Positions 1-11,146 of a stretch of DNA of 64,000 nt are shown in pieces. The notes below the pieces were generated by a model that did not search any database, was not told the DNA's origin, and saw only the letters and a list, made by a program, of their open reading frames with translations. The position numbers and the translations under genes are program-made. This DNA is from Canna indica (taxonomy: Eukaryota; Streptophyta; Magnoliopsida; Zingiberales; Cannaceae). The stretch lies in the NCBI GenBank assembly GCA_034359265.1, contig CP136890.1:27136501-27200500 (forward strand). The letters are read 5' to 3'. Each line of letters opens with the position of its first letter. The stretch's first letter is position 1.

Positions 1-960
1 TATTTGATCCCATGAACTTTATTTGCTTCTCGCACCTCTGCCTTGAAAACCTTAAAGGCATCGAGTGCTTTATTCCTCCTATGAAGCAAATAGATATACA
101 TGTAGCGTGAGTGATCATCTATGAAGGAGACGAAATACTTCTAACCATATGAGTCTATGTCTCGACTACAAATATCTATATGTTAATATCTAATATGTCT
201 GAGCTTCTATTAGCACATTTGTTTGACATGTTAGTCAACTTTCTCTTTATGCAGTCTATATACGTCTCAGAGTCAGTAAAATCCAAAGCACTAAGTACTC
301 CTTCATTTACCAACTCTTTTATTCTCTTAATGGATGTAAGTCCTAACCATTGGTGCTATAACCTAAAACAGCTTTCATCTATAACACATCCTTTAATACC
401 CGCACTTTATTGAACATGCAATGCATTATTAGTGGAATTATCTTGCAACTCAATAAGTTTTTTTTTAATGCAAATAAAACCAGAACTTAAAATAAACCTG
501 CATGTTCTAACGACTTCCACGTGTGAGCACACTCTGATTCCTGTATAGATGCAATGCTCACTTCCCACTAGCTTCATGTGGTTTTGAAAGTCTTATAAGG
601 TATTGAAAATATGGATTGTAGAACCTGGATCAATCCACCAAGTGTTATAATAAATATTAACCATATTAGATTCATAACAAACCAAGAGATTGAATGTGCA
701 TTTCCTTCCATTTCAACGAGCAATCTTTTATCTTGTTGTACACACATGGTCAGAAGTTCGTTGACTCATCATTTCTCTTTATGTGCATTTTAAAAGATTT
801 TAAAGACTCTCTATTGCTGATAAGGAGTTCAAAAATGAAAATGAATTTGAAAAGACTCAAACATATCAACATCTGGTTTTTTAAGTTAGGTCGTTATATT
901 CCTCATCTACATGATGTGCCCATGCACACCTCTAATCCTAGTGAGTCTTAATGATGATCG
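1..960 (-). pseudogene. Ty1/copia pol remnant: integrase start, gag-pre-integrase and protease
   Basis: Read on the minus strand, about 160-1 gives a copia integrase start: a KYFVSFIDDHSRYMYIYLL stretch with the first catalytic Asp region, interrupted by one stop just upstream. About 400-180 gives a gag-pre-integrase segment (HQWLGLTSIKRIKELVNEG-like). About 600-650 gives a decayed protease with a DPGSTIH box where the family has DSGAT. Frames are broken throughout. The rest of pol (RT, RNase H) would lie to the left, outside the window. In orientation it belongs with the PBS at 3581 and the LTR at 3597-4047. Family membership is inferred from motifs only. Confidence 0.75.
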
Positions 961-2500
961 TTTAATCCTTAAGGTGCCAGCAAGGACCTTATATGAAGAT
1001 TTAAAACTGTTCATTTATAGCATTCAGTAGATTCCTTACATTATTACACTCTCAAATAAAATCACGAATATTAGCAAGAATGTACATTTTTTATGTACAT
1101 CACACTAAGGTGATGGGATTGCTCTCTTTGTTCATAAAACACGACCTCAACCGTAATGCTAGTAGGTGGTTCATCTTTCCTTATAGTGTAATATATGTTT
1201 ATGCACCATAAATGAAAGAGAATTCTTTCCCTTTAGATTCTATAATTGTCCCTAGTTAGTTCGGGAAAACAACTTTAAAGTCAGAGTAGTTAAAACATTT
1301 AAATTGTTGCATATTTAAACCATATATTAATGCTCATAATCTAAATAGAGACATATAAGATTCTAATTTTACCAATGTAAACAAAAAAGAAATAAAAATA
1401 ACATAGGTCAATACAATAAAAATTGCTTGTGAGCTAAGCTTTTATTTTAGGATTCATGTTAGACTTTATGTGAAACTAACAAACTATATATATTTTCCTA
1501 ATACATGTAGGCTAATTAGGAAAAATAATCTATTATTTCACACTAGTTAACTATATAAGTATGACAAAAATTTCTATGGGATGTAATTTATCATACTCCA
1601 AATAGCTAATTATAATTTGATGTCATATATATTTATATCTGACCTAAAAAATTGCCAATTATATAATTTTAACATAACTAAAGATGATGTGGCTACTCCT
1701 TAATTAGTTAAAATTATGTGGCAAATTACCTAATATATAATTTAACATAACTAAGGATGCTGTGGCTACTCCTCAATTAGTCAAATTTTATGGATCACAT
1801 GACATCATAATGTTGCATAGATAATTATATGATACAACATGACATTATAATATGCATTATAATTAACTACAACATAACATAGTTAATTAATGTAACAAGC
1901 ACTATATGTCAAATAGATGCAATATCATAATTTATCAATGCAACAATTGAAACAATAAATAATTATATTCATATAACATGATTTAACACAATATATAAAA
2001 TGATTTACTGCTTATTGATTTCAATCATAGAAATATTACTCCTTCTAGTTCATGAAATTTTAGATTGGGTTAGTTTATGCAATTTCAAAAGAAATCAAAT
2101 TTAAAACCCAAATTAGATTTAAGTTGACCCAACCAATATTGAACCAACTTTAAACCAATGAGAAATTTCAAATGAACCAAAAATTAAATCAATTTGATCT
2201 GATTTCAATTTATTTGAACCGGACCAGAAGATTTATTTAAACCAGATATGAACCAGAATAAACCAAACCATAAATTGAAATCAATCCAAAATAAAGGAAT
2301 TGGACCGGGTTCAATTGATTTGAACCGGACCAACTCTACATTAAATTTGAGTTGAACCATTTCCAATTGAATCGAAATTTTGAAATGAACCCAAATTATT
2401 TGAACCGAACCAAAATCACTTAAGTTGCGGATCGGGTTTGAAAAGCAATGGATCCGGATTTTAAATAAACATAATGCATATCCGATTAACTTAAAACAAT
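961..2500. other. AT-rich copia interior with no readable gene
   Basis: This 1.5-kb stretch lies between the copia protease remnant and the element's leader, where gag is expected. I could not read a convincing gag or zinc knuckle on the minus strand. The sequence is AT-rich and includes a partly repeated block around 1660-1790 (an 'aactaaggatg(a/c)tgtggctactcct' unit occurs twice). Gag may be deleted, too decayed, or displaced by inserted AT-rich DNA. Confidence 0.45.
2040..2480. repeat. Degenerate aaccaa/ttgaacc-rich repeat
   Basis: Short words of the type 'ttgaaccggacc', 'gaaccaaa' and 'aaccaaaat' recur irregularly for about 440 bases. This is a low-complexity, decayed tandem array with no clean period. 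It lies inside the copia interior, between the AT-rich block and the GC-rich leader. Confidence 0.5.
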
Positions 2501-3580
2501 TAAAAGATGGGTGTCTTAATGGGTCAAGGATCCATTATATTGGATCTAAACCCAATTGACTTAAACCCACTATCAAATCTTCTTCTCTCTCACGTAAACC
2601 CACGTTCTCCTCTCCCTCATGAAAACCCTAACTCATGCGGCAGTCGCCGCCCCTGCATCTCCTCATGCACGAACGCCGATCTCTCTTCTTACGTCTCCTC
2701 CTAGTCGCTTAAGGATGTCGGCCGACCCTCTTCTACCACCTGCCATCAAGAGACGCCGACGACGAAGAGAGCAGCACGAGGCAAGAAGTGAACTATGGCA
2801 TGCAGCCACCGAGCACGCCGCCAGCCACCGCTGCCTTCTCTTGTGCCGATGTCGTCGAGCACGCGGGCCTTTTAAAACGCCGGCGACCAGTATGTCGGCG
2901 TCGGGTGGCGTGTAATAAGATCGAGATGAAGCCGGAGAGAGTTCGGGTGGGCCGAGAAGAGCACAATCTTTTGTATGCAATCCGACCCTCTTCAATCGTC
3001 GTTGATCTTGAAACGTCGGCAACGATTGCGCCGACGTCAAGCTATGATGAAGAGGCTGTAGCTGCGCAACGGCCAGCCAAAAAGGATGCTTGCCACGCAT
3101 CAACAACATCTACATGCCGCATGGCGACGGGGATGCTGCAGCCGTCACGCCACTGTCTAGCCACCACACTTGGTCTCCCACGCTGATTACTCAACGACGT
3201 CCATCTTCATGCGCCAACGATGAATACGTCGGCGTTGGACAGGGACAAGAAGAATAATTTGATGTGGAAAGTTCATACTTAGTGGTGCTACATGCAGCAT
3301 TTCAGTGACTTTCGACACTGTTTCTTTCCTCCACCGGCCAAAATAATTTAGCTGCATCTTTCCTTATGTCGGCTAACCTCATGCTGACAATTCATGCCCG
3401 TCTGCACCAATCCACCATCACGTCGACAAGCCGCATGCCGGCAGTGATGGGAAGGATGAAGTACAGAAGGCCACATACGTGGATGAAAAGAGAAAACATG
3501 CAGATGAATGCAGAGAAGAGACACGAAAGCACGGAAACAAAATCTGGAAAAATGACAACATAATCAAGGCGGAGAAAAAA
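2501..3580 (-). other. GC-rich copia leader/5' region with short open frames
   Basis: About 1 kb next to the PBS of the minus-strand copia element. It is much richer in GC than its surroundings (2600-3250) and is full of 'gccgac' words, so open frames of 60-150 codons occur on both strands (for example 3109-2663 minus and 2788-3186 plus). None resembles a known domain, and overlapping frames on both strands point to composition rather than coding. It could be the element's untranslated leader, a very diverged gag N-terminus, or captured host DNA. Confidence 0.4.
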
Positions 3581-3594
3581 TTGCTCTGATACCA
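3581..3594 (-). promoter_or_regulatory. Primer binding site (tRNA-iMet type) of the left copia element
   Basis: The minus strand reads TGGTATCAGAGCAA two bases inside the LTR end at 3597. This is the 3'-end complement of initiator tRNA-Met, the usual primer of plant LTR retrotransposons. It fixes the orientation as minus and the LTR to its right as the 5' LTR. Confidence 0.9.
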
Positions 3595-3596
3595 CA

Positions 3597-4047
3597 TGTT
3601 AGATTTTATAGAAACACAACATGATCTAACTGATGACATAATGAAATCATATATAGAACATGCATACATCTATAAACATCTTAAATTGTGGAAGTGTAGG
3701 ATCGAGACTAACCTCATGCCATTGATACCGTGTTGATGCGCTGCTCCGGTTCCCTTTTTTGCTCATGTGCACCTTCCTCAATAGGTCTTCCAGTACTCTC
3801 TTTAGAACCCTCAAAAGATGGTGTAGAAAGGTAGGAATGAGTATGTGGATCTATGAGTATCCCGACCTATTTATATACACACCTTGCCGTCAAAGGTGGA
3901 AAGATATGCTTGAACCGGGTTTTAGATAGACATTGATAAAATGGTAAAATCATAAAATATATGGACCACATAAGGATAGACACGTGAAGATATGTGGTCC
4001 ACATCAGATGATGATGTTGACCATGCATTTATAAATCACGTCCAACA
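3597..4047 (-). mobile_element. 5' LTR (451 bp) of the left Ty1/copia element
   Basis: Read on the minus strand it starts TGTTGGACG and ends ATCTAACA, the TG...CA form of an LTR, directly followed by the PBS. A TATA box (TATATAAATAG, minus strand) lies at 3877-3867, so the transcription start should be near 3840. The partner LTR lies left of the window, so no target duplication can be checked. The LTR abuts a hAT transposase fragment at 4048, which suggests insertion into that older element. Confidence 0.85.
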
Positions 4048-4412
4048 AACCCCAGTAGCATAAGCATCAACATATTCTTGATAAATCTCATACAAACTAT
4101 CACAAACAACTTTTATATATTTGGATGCTTCTTCTTTCAAGTAAATATCATTAAAACAAAATGTAACTAATTGCAACTTATTTCGAGGATCAAGAATAGC
4201 CGCAATGGAAATTAATAAATTGCAATCACCCCAATACTTATCAAATTTTACCTTTATTTTTCTCCCCAATGCTCTCACATTCATCATCATCATCTATTTT
4301 GTCATTCAAAGCATTCTTTATTCTCCAAAGTTCGGGTAGAAATAAGTTTGCAGTTGGATACTCCGAACATAATAAGTTCATAAAAATTAGAATAAATGAG
4401 TTTACCATAAAG
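4048..4412 (-). pseudogene. hAT transposase fragment (DUF4413-type region)
   Basis: The minus strand encodes a piece typical of plant hAT (ricesleeper-like) transposases. It has a YPTANLFLPELWRI-type block near 4370-4330, then [23 protein letters not shown] at about 4265-4190, and a [13 protein letters not shown]...LYEIYQEYV helix ending near 4070. It is cut on the left by the copia LTR (4047) and on the right by gypsy RNase H sequence (4413). The BED finger and the C-terminal dimerisation domain are absent, and one frameshift is needed near 4290. This is a dead fragment and the oldest layer at this spot. Confidence 0.8.
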
Positions 4413-5564
4413 GTAGTGATGTCACAGCTTCAATGCGAACACCACTGTTGCTAGCTTAAGATCATGAGTTGGGTAATTCTTCTTGTGAACCTTCAACTGC
4501 CTGGAGGCATAAGCTATCATCCTGCCATTCTGCATCAATACACAACCCAAGCTAACCCAGGAGGTCTCACAATAAACAATAAATCCTCCCGAGCCCGAGG
4601 GTACTGCTAGAACCGGTGCTGACGTCAAGCGGTCCTTGAGCTTCAGAAAGCTCTCTTCGCACTTACTGTCCTATTTGAATTTGATCGTCTTCTGAGTCAG
4701 GCGGCTCAACGGCGCTGTAATCCTGGAGAAATTCTCCATAAATTTTCTATAATAGCCTACCAACCCCAGGAAACTGCGGATCTCAGTGACATTAGTCGGC
4801 CTCTTCCAATTATGAATTGCTTCTATCTTCACGGGGTCCACCTTTACCCCTTATTTGGACACCACATGGCCAAGGAATCCCACACTTTCTAATCAAAAGT
4901 CGCATTTGGAGAATTTCGCATATAATCTGTGCTCCTTGAGAGTTTCCAGAACTACCCTCAAGTGCTCAGCATGCTCCTTCCTACTCCTGAAATAAATCAA
5001 GATATTATCAATGGACACAATTATGAATTTATCCAAGTATTCCCTGAACATTCGGTTCACCAGGTCCATAAATGATGCAGGTGTCAGTCCGAAGGACATC
5101 ACCAGAAACTCAAAGTGTCCATACCTCGACCTGAAAGTAGTCTTAGGGACGTCACTGTCCCGGATCCTTAACTGATGATACCCTGACCGCAGGCCAATCT
5201 TAGAAAACCACTGAGCCCCCTGAAGCTGATCAAATAAATCATCAATCCTGCACAACGAGTATCGATTCTTCACCATCACCTTGTTAAGCTATCGGTAATC
5301 AATGCATATCCGCATAGACCAATCTTTCTTTTTCACAAAGAGCACTGGAGCACCCCAAGGCGAAACACTTGGGCGAATGAAGCCCAACTCAAGTAGCTCA
5401 TGCAACTGGGATTTTAACTCTTTCAACTTAGCTGGTGCCATCTGGTACAATGGAATGGAGATCGGCTTCACCCCAGGCTGCAAATCAATGCAGAACTCAA
5501 TCTCCCACTTTGGAGGTAACCCTGGCAACTCCTCTGCGGACACATCAGAGAACCCGCATACCAC
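4413..5564 (-). pseudogene. Ty3/gypsy (Tekay-type) reverse transcriptase/RNase H, broken
   Basis: On the minus strand 5564-5289 gives the RT N-terminus ([19 protein letters not shown], then [10 protein letters not shown]). 5279-4893 gives the RT palm ([27 protein letters not shown]). 4628-4422 gives the start of RNase H ([20 protein letters not shown]). The catalytic box near 5004-5012 reads SIDN where FIDD is usual, so the second Asp is Asn. A stop separates the first two segments near 5286, and others follow. The frame ends at HYLYG near 4413, where hAT sequence begins, so the rest of RNase H, integrase and the 3' LTR are missing. Confidence 0.85.
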
Positions 5565-5635
5565 AGGCGTCCCCTGATGTCCCTAGCCGCTCCTCCGCCT
5601 CCCTCTACCACAAACACAAAGGCCAAGAAGGACCA

Positions 5636-6196
5636 TCATCTACCCAAAAGTAGCTTTTGAGCCTTGAGAGCTAAAATTATCATTAACGAATCTCCCATTC
5701 CCTCACCCTGGAAGGTAAATTGGGGCAATCCGGGCTTACTGAAGGTTATAGTCTTAGCCATACAATCCACTAAGGCAAAATGGTCCGCCAACCAGTCCAT
5801 GCCCAAAATTACATCAAGCTCCAGCATCGGCAGGAGTGTCAATTCGGCCATCAACACATGCCCATAAATGACAATCTCGCAGCCCTGTAAGACTGTCTTT
5901 GACATCACAGAAACGCCTATAGGTGTAGACACCATAAGAGGCAAATCAAGCACAGAAGGTTCCCCTGCCAACTTAGCAGCAAACAAAATAGATACAAAAT
6001 AGTGCGTAGCACCCGGATCAAACAAGACATATGCAATAGCGGAACCAATAGTAAGGTTACCTGACACTACTGCCCTAGACGCCTCAGTGCCCTCTTGGTT
6101 CATAGCAAACACCCGTGCATCGGGCCTCTGTGAACCACCAGCTAGCTGGCCTCCTCCATGAGTCTGACCCCTCTGAGCTACGAAACCCACTAACAT
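5636..6196 (-). pseudogene. Ty3/gypsy aspartic protease region
   Basis: An open frame of about 186 codons on the minus strand contains the retropepsin box LFDPGATHYFVS (about 6035-6000), then a MSKTVLQGCEIVIYGHVLMA-type strand and LDVILGMDWLADHF, the second conserved block of Ty3/gypsy proteases. The box has DPG where retropepsins usually have DSG or DTG. The same variant occurs in the plus-strand element at about 35575, so it is probably a family trait. The region lies between gag (upstream, higher coordinates) and RT. The frame breaks near 5636 before RT, so no Gag-Pol protein can be made. Confidence 0.85.
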
Positions 6197-6224
6197 CAGC
6201 GTCTTTCATCTGATCTGATCAGAC

Positions 6225-7225
6225 TTCTGACTGCCCTTGGTAGGACAATCCTTTTTGTAATGCCCAGTTTGCCCATAGCTGAAACATACCTCTGCACGTT
6301 CCCAGCAAGCCCCCCAGTGCTTCCTATGACATCGATTACACTACTGCGGCCCACCTCCTCTGCGAACCTCTAGATGACGTCCCTGGTCCTGGACCCCTAG
6401 AACTGTTATGGCCTCCGCCCTGCTGCGAATCTACTGTTCTAAAAGTCCTCTCTGAGTGAGCTGACCGACCCCCTGAAGGCTGGGGCTGAAACTTTTTCTT
6501 TTGTGGACCATCATGCCTGTATGTCTGTACCAGTATCTCCTTTCGGAGTGCCTCATCTACGACCCGAGCAAATGAAGTGTCCTCTGTATAATGGATCAGT
6601 CTGGCGATCTGTGGCCTCAACCTTTTGACAAACGTCTTGACCCTGGCGGTCTCTGTGGCTATCAAGGTGAGATGGTACTTCGAGAGTCGAGTGAACTCCA
6701 TCTCATAATCTGTCACCGATATACTGTCCATCTGATACAGTAGCTCAAACTCTTTCGCCCGCCTATCCCTGACGCTCATCAACAGGTACTTCTCCACCAT
6801 AGCAGCTCTAAAATCCTCCCAGGTAGGGGATGGTGCATCTGCTGCTCTGCGGTCCCTCCAGGTGTCAAGCCAATCCTTGGCTGGACCTCTCAGCTGTAAC
6901 CCGATCAGTCGAGCGGTCATCTCAGAAGAACAACTAAGCTCCCTGCACTTCTCATAACAATATCCTAAGAAACTGGTGACCTCCACCCGTTGATCCGTTC
7001 TTGTATACTCCGGTGGCTTGAATGCAACAAAATCTACATATGAAGGTGCTCAGGGGACTCTGACCACCGGTGCCACTGGCTGGACCACCTCTGGTGCTGC
7101 GAGTGCTGCTGGTATAGGTTATGGCTACTGCCTCAGCTTCTGCTCCTTGCGGAGTGCCTCAGTCAGCTCAGCCACTAGGGCCTACAATCGAACAATCATG
7201 GGATCTTCTAGTAGTTCTTCATAAG
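6225..7225 (-). pseudogene. Ty3/gypsy gag, zinc knuckle damaged
   Basis: 6986-6336 on the minus strand is an open Retrotrans_gag segment (LIGLQLRGPAKDWLDTW, VEKYLLMSVRDRRAKEFELL, MEFTRLSKYH), followed by a basic, Gly/Ser/Gln-rich tail. At about 6290-6240 a CCHC knuckle can be read as CFSYGQTGHYKKDC, where the second Cys is Tyr, so metal binding should be lost. Upstream (about 7210-7000) the gag N-terminus has in-frame stops at former Gln codons. At about 7225 the gag start is replaced by the leader of a copia element, so the native gag start, PBS and LTR end are missing. Confidence 0.85.
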
Positions 7226-7432
7226 ATATGTCAAGGGATTTAGAGCTACTAGAATCACTATTTTGATTATGACTAGAAGACGGTAAATATACCTCATTCC
7301 GAAGACCCATGAGGCAAAAGTTCGAACCTAGGAGGTGAAGACGCTACCGACTTTAGTGTCATTTTAAGATCGAGAGACGATGTAGAGGAGATGGTGAAAT
7401 CTCAATCTATGACCCGCTCTGATACCAATTAT
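7226..7432 (-). other. Copia leader and PBS fused to gypsy gag
   Basis: Read on the minus strand, 7427-7416 is TGGTATCAGAGC (initiator-tRNA-Met PBS). It is followed by a leader (TCATAGATTGAGATTTCACC and onward) that closely matches the leader after the PBS of the plus-strand copia element at 41755-41850. The copia similarity stops near 7225 and gypsy gag continues. Only about 200 bp of copia interior remain, so this copia copy has lost almost all of its body. Confidence 0.75.
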
Positions 7433-9161
7433 TATGTGGAATGGCCACACTAGAGGGGGGGTGGTGAATAGTGTATTTACTAATTCTTATTGTCTAAATC
7501 CGATTTTAATTATTTCTTTGGTTGCTTAGGCAAATTACAAGTTGAGTGACTAAATGCAGAAGCGATAAATGATGATGTGATTAATACAAATAAGATATCA
7601 ATGCAAACACAAGAATTTATAGTCGTTCAGCCCCAATGCCTACTCCACTACCTAAGCACCCCGCTTAGGATTTCCAAACTTATTTTACTAGATTAAATCA
7701 TTTCCCTTACAAAGAGGACTTTGACCCCAAGAGTCTCACTCTCAATCTAAGGCACTTCCACACCCGGAAGTCTCCGCCTTCTTACTGAGAGCACTCTTCC
7801 ACTTCAACCTAAGGGACAACTCACATAATCCTAGTAAACTACATTTACAACGGTGGAATTAAGCCTTAACACCAAGGCAGCCACCAACCAAATCAAACAT
7901 AGCAATCTAGGTTTACACACTTGATGTACAATCAAAATAAATAATAAAATACAATAACAATTGGAGCAATACATCAATCAAACTATATTTAGCTCCAAAA
8001 GACACTCCCTAGTCCTCTTGATGCCTTGAGATGATGAATCGATAAATCTTGAAGGCTAAATCAAGGTGTTATCCTAGAAATTAAGGATTGCAGAGGGATG
8101 GCTCAAGAAATGCTTTAGAGTTGATCAATGATGTCCTAGTGAAGGTTAAGAGTGATCAAAAGTTATTTAAGGAAGGCTAGGTTTGTGTATTTATAACCCT
8201 GCAATGGAAACAGCGTGTCAACGGGAGGAAAACTAGCCGTTTTCGTCGTTCGATCGCATGCCGATCGATCGTCGATCGACCGACCGCTCAAGCGACCGTT
8301 GCTTAATCTCTTTGTCCAGTCGATCGACGGGTCGATCGCCAGACGTGATTCTTTTTCTCTGCAATTCGGTCGATCGGTGAGCCTTTTGCCAATTTTTGGC
8401 ACTGGTCGGTCGATCGAAGTGGCCTTCTGCCGCTTTTTAACGCGATTCGATTGACCGACTGGTCGATCGAAACTAGACTTGGCAATTTGGTTTGCTTTGT
8501 TTCTCTACTCGTTTGGGTTCCGTTTTCGCTAAACCTACTTATATAATATTTATTAGCTTTAAGTTAATAACTTTAAAGCATAAATATTATATAAGGATTA
8601 CCCTCCATTTGGATTTAATAAAAATATCTAAAAAAATTAATATACTTGAGAATCAAAATTTAGTTTTTGGGGTCTAGTACAAATTTTCAGAAAATGAAAA
8701 TTTTCTAAATTCTTGGGTCAAGTATGGGTAGACTAAAGGCTTCCAAAAATTCCTAAAAAATACCTCGTTATCTAGTTTCTACCCAATGAATAATTATCGC
8801 CATTTTTTATGTCAAGATAATGTCTAGGTTATATAGCCCTCCAAGGAGCTCCCTAGGCTTAGTGAATTTTAGGGCGGGTTTCGAATTTTCATGTTTTATG
8901 ATTTGAAATTGGTTTTAGGGTTCTTTGCATAATAAAGAGGATTTAGAACATATCTAGACACCCTAAATCTAAACTCTAACTTCTTGAAGAGTTCGAGCGC
9001 GTCGACCAACGTCCTTTCGATTTTCTAATTTTTTCGATCGCGTACGTCGTGCACTAACCGATATGGAACCTGAAAGATTTCTCAATAAAACATTAATTAG
9101 TTCCATATTTGTTATCATCAAAATCGAGATTAAGACCAAGGTTGAAAACCTTAAGCCAACA
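7433..9161 (-). mobile_element. 5' LTR of a SIRE-like copia family, minus strand
   Basis: Minus-strand start TGTTGGCTTAAGG at 9161; the end lies near 7433, next to the PBS at 7416. It matches the LTRs at 29292-30969, 40808-41752 and 50308-51791 over most of its length, including the 'aggttccatat(c/g)' block, the TCGACCG palindrome array and the terminal 'ctattcacc...cctctag' block. A TATA box (TTATAAATAC, minus) is at 8196-8187. It sits inside a gypsy LTR (9162 onward). The left terminus is slightly eroded (TGTGG instead of TGTTGG), so its exact base is uncertain. Confidence 0.85.
8215..8480. repeat. TCGATCGACCG palindrome array in copia LTR
   Basis: Roughly a dozen short self-complementary words (cgatcgatcgtcgatcgacc, gtcgatcgacgggtcgatcg, ggtcgatcg) are packed into about 260 bp. 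The block lies immediately upstream, in transcription direction, of the LTR TATA box at 8196. The equivalent block occurs in other LTRs of the family and inside the element at 44650. Confidence 0.75.
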
Positions 9162-11146
9162 GGGAAGATTCTCCGAACTTGCTCCATGAGACGTGTAGGA
9201 ATAATCAGGAATCGACCATCCGAACTAGCTTGCTTAAGATATCACAAGAATAATCGAGTAGGACCTTCGAACTTATTCCACGAGGCTAACCGGAATAATC
9301 AAGATTTGCCCATCCGAACTTGTTCCACAAGTTGGGAATTAGTCATCCAACCTTCCGGGCCTAGCTCGTAATCCAACTCTTCAACGAGCCTCTCCGCCAT
9401 TCATAAAGATATGTCACAACATAACCTAAGTCAAGTCTCTCCTACGGTGTCTTAGGGGTGTCAACCTTATTGGGAAGCGTCTCAACACTCCAATACCCGA
9501 CCCTAAATCCTAGACCCGTAATGCCATTAACTCGTGAGATTTTATTTCATGCATAAATTTATTTGTTGGTTCATAACAGATTATGTCGACCCCTTGCTCA
9601 ATTTTAATTATGAAATTAAAATTTAGATCACCAAGATTAGGGTTTTGTTTTAGGGTTTTATTATAGCTTACTGTTGTGCCCGATACTGATGTATCTAATC
9701 CGAATATGATTCCCAGAGTATGTCTTATGTTTCCAAACTATATTTTTTGGTCAAAACAATAGGTTACACGACTATGTTCCACAAACTATGCACATCACAA
9801 ACAGAATTTCAAAATTAGCCCTAAATCAACAATTCAACATACAATTTTCAGCCTAATTGAGTTTTAAGTACCTCAAGGTAAATAAATTCAAAATTACAGA
9901 AATAAATTCCTTAGTTATCAACATAACAGAATTATATCATTTAGGCAAAACTTCTCAAGAATCAAGTCATGATTGTTTAACCAAGAGTAGCATGAACCAA
10001 GAATTCTCCAAACAAGAATCAATTTACATGTTCAAGAATATCATATCAAGAACACTCAAGGCTTCAAAATCAAATCTTACTTTTACAAAACATACTCCAT
10101 ATCCAAAAATCACAAATTTAAATCTAAGGCATGCACAATAATTCAAGAACCTAAATAGGCAAGCAACTCAAGATATAAGCTTCAAGATAAATAAGATCTC
10201 TCACTTGGGCATTTCATTGAACACCTTGAGGGCACCCTTTCTTCACCCTTGGCCGAGCACCCCTAGGGTAAACCTAGGGTTGGTGAGCCACGAAGGGAGA
10301 ATCTCGGGCCCTCCTTACACAAAACGGCACAAGAACACGGCGATCAAACCCACAATTCGGCGAAAATCATAAGAAACAAGAAGATGCCCAAATTGGCTCA
10401 AGATTACGAGAGAACCCGGAAGAGGAGAGGTAAAATCACTAACCTAAATAGGAATGATGATTAGAGGAGAAATCCCCGATCGGCGGCCTCCGAATTTGGC
10501 CCCAAACACTCAGCTCCAAGGACATAGAAAGAAAAGGGGGGGACGGCTCCTCTTCAAGAAGGGCGGCGGCTCCAAGGCTCAAGGGGGGCGCCGGCTTCAA
10601 CCAAGTCGTCGGCTTTGCTCCAAGGAGGGGGGAAAGAGAGAGTGAGAGGAAGAGGGGGGAAAGGCTCGGCGGCTGGCTTCTTGGAAGCGGCGGCTTCAAG
10701 AGTAGGGAAGGGGAGAGGGGCGGCTCCTCTCTCCTATTCGGCTGGTGTGGCTCCAATAGGGATCCACCTAGCCCTAGGGGGGATTTTATAGTCCCCTCCT
10801 ATTTCCTCCTATCCACACCCTAAACCTGCACTCTCACGAATTCGGATTCCCAACTCGCTAATCCAACTAATCCCACTAGCTCACCATAACCTTATACTAA
10901 ATACAATTATCAATCCCATGCACACCCATGTATTATAATTTAATAAATCTAGCACACGCAACTGAACAATCAAATAAATTTTTTTATCTACTTAGGGAAG
11001 GGAATTGCATAATTAAAACTCCCACTTACCCGAGCTCGCAAGCTCGCATCGGATCATGAGTCCACTCGGCTCGACCTCGAACTAGTCCACTAGGCTGACA
11101 ATCAAAACAAGAATAGAAAAGGTACATTAATATCTCGGATATTACA
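9162..11146 (-). mobile_element. Tekay-type gypsy LTR, partial, minus strand
   Basis: On the minus strand it starts TGTAATATCCGAG at 11146 and matches the plus-strand solo LTR at 18382-20100 in order: 'gcctagtggactagtt' block, 'gcgagcttgcgagctcgggtaa', AT-rich segment, TATA box (ACTATAAAATCC near 10788-10775), GC-rich leader with the 'gaggagccg' words, then 'gtctcaacactcc' and 'cctaggacaccgta'-like blocks. The last ~600 bp of the LTR are absent because the copia element at 7433-9161 is inserted here. It probably belonged to the gypsy body at 4413-7225. Confidence 0.75.

Noticed and set aside
2663..3109. 148-codon minus-strand frame and 132-codon plus-strand frame in the GC-rich block
   Set aside because: Long frames overlap on both strands, as expected from GC-rich composition; no recognisable domain.
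3581..3594. tRNA-like sequence at the PBS sites (also 7416, 15869, 34018, 41755, 55307)
   Set aside because: Only the 12-14 bases complementary to the tRNA 3' end are present, next to LTR ends; there is no cloverleaf, so these are primer sites and not tRNA genes.
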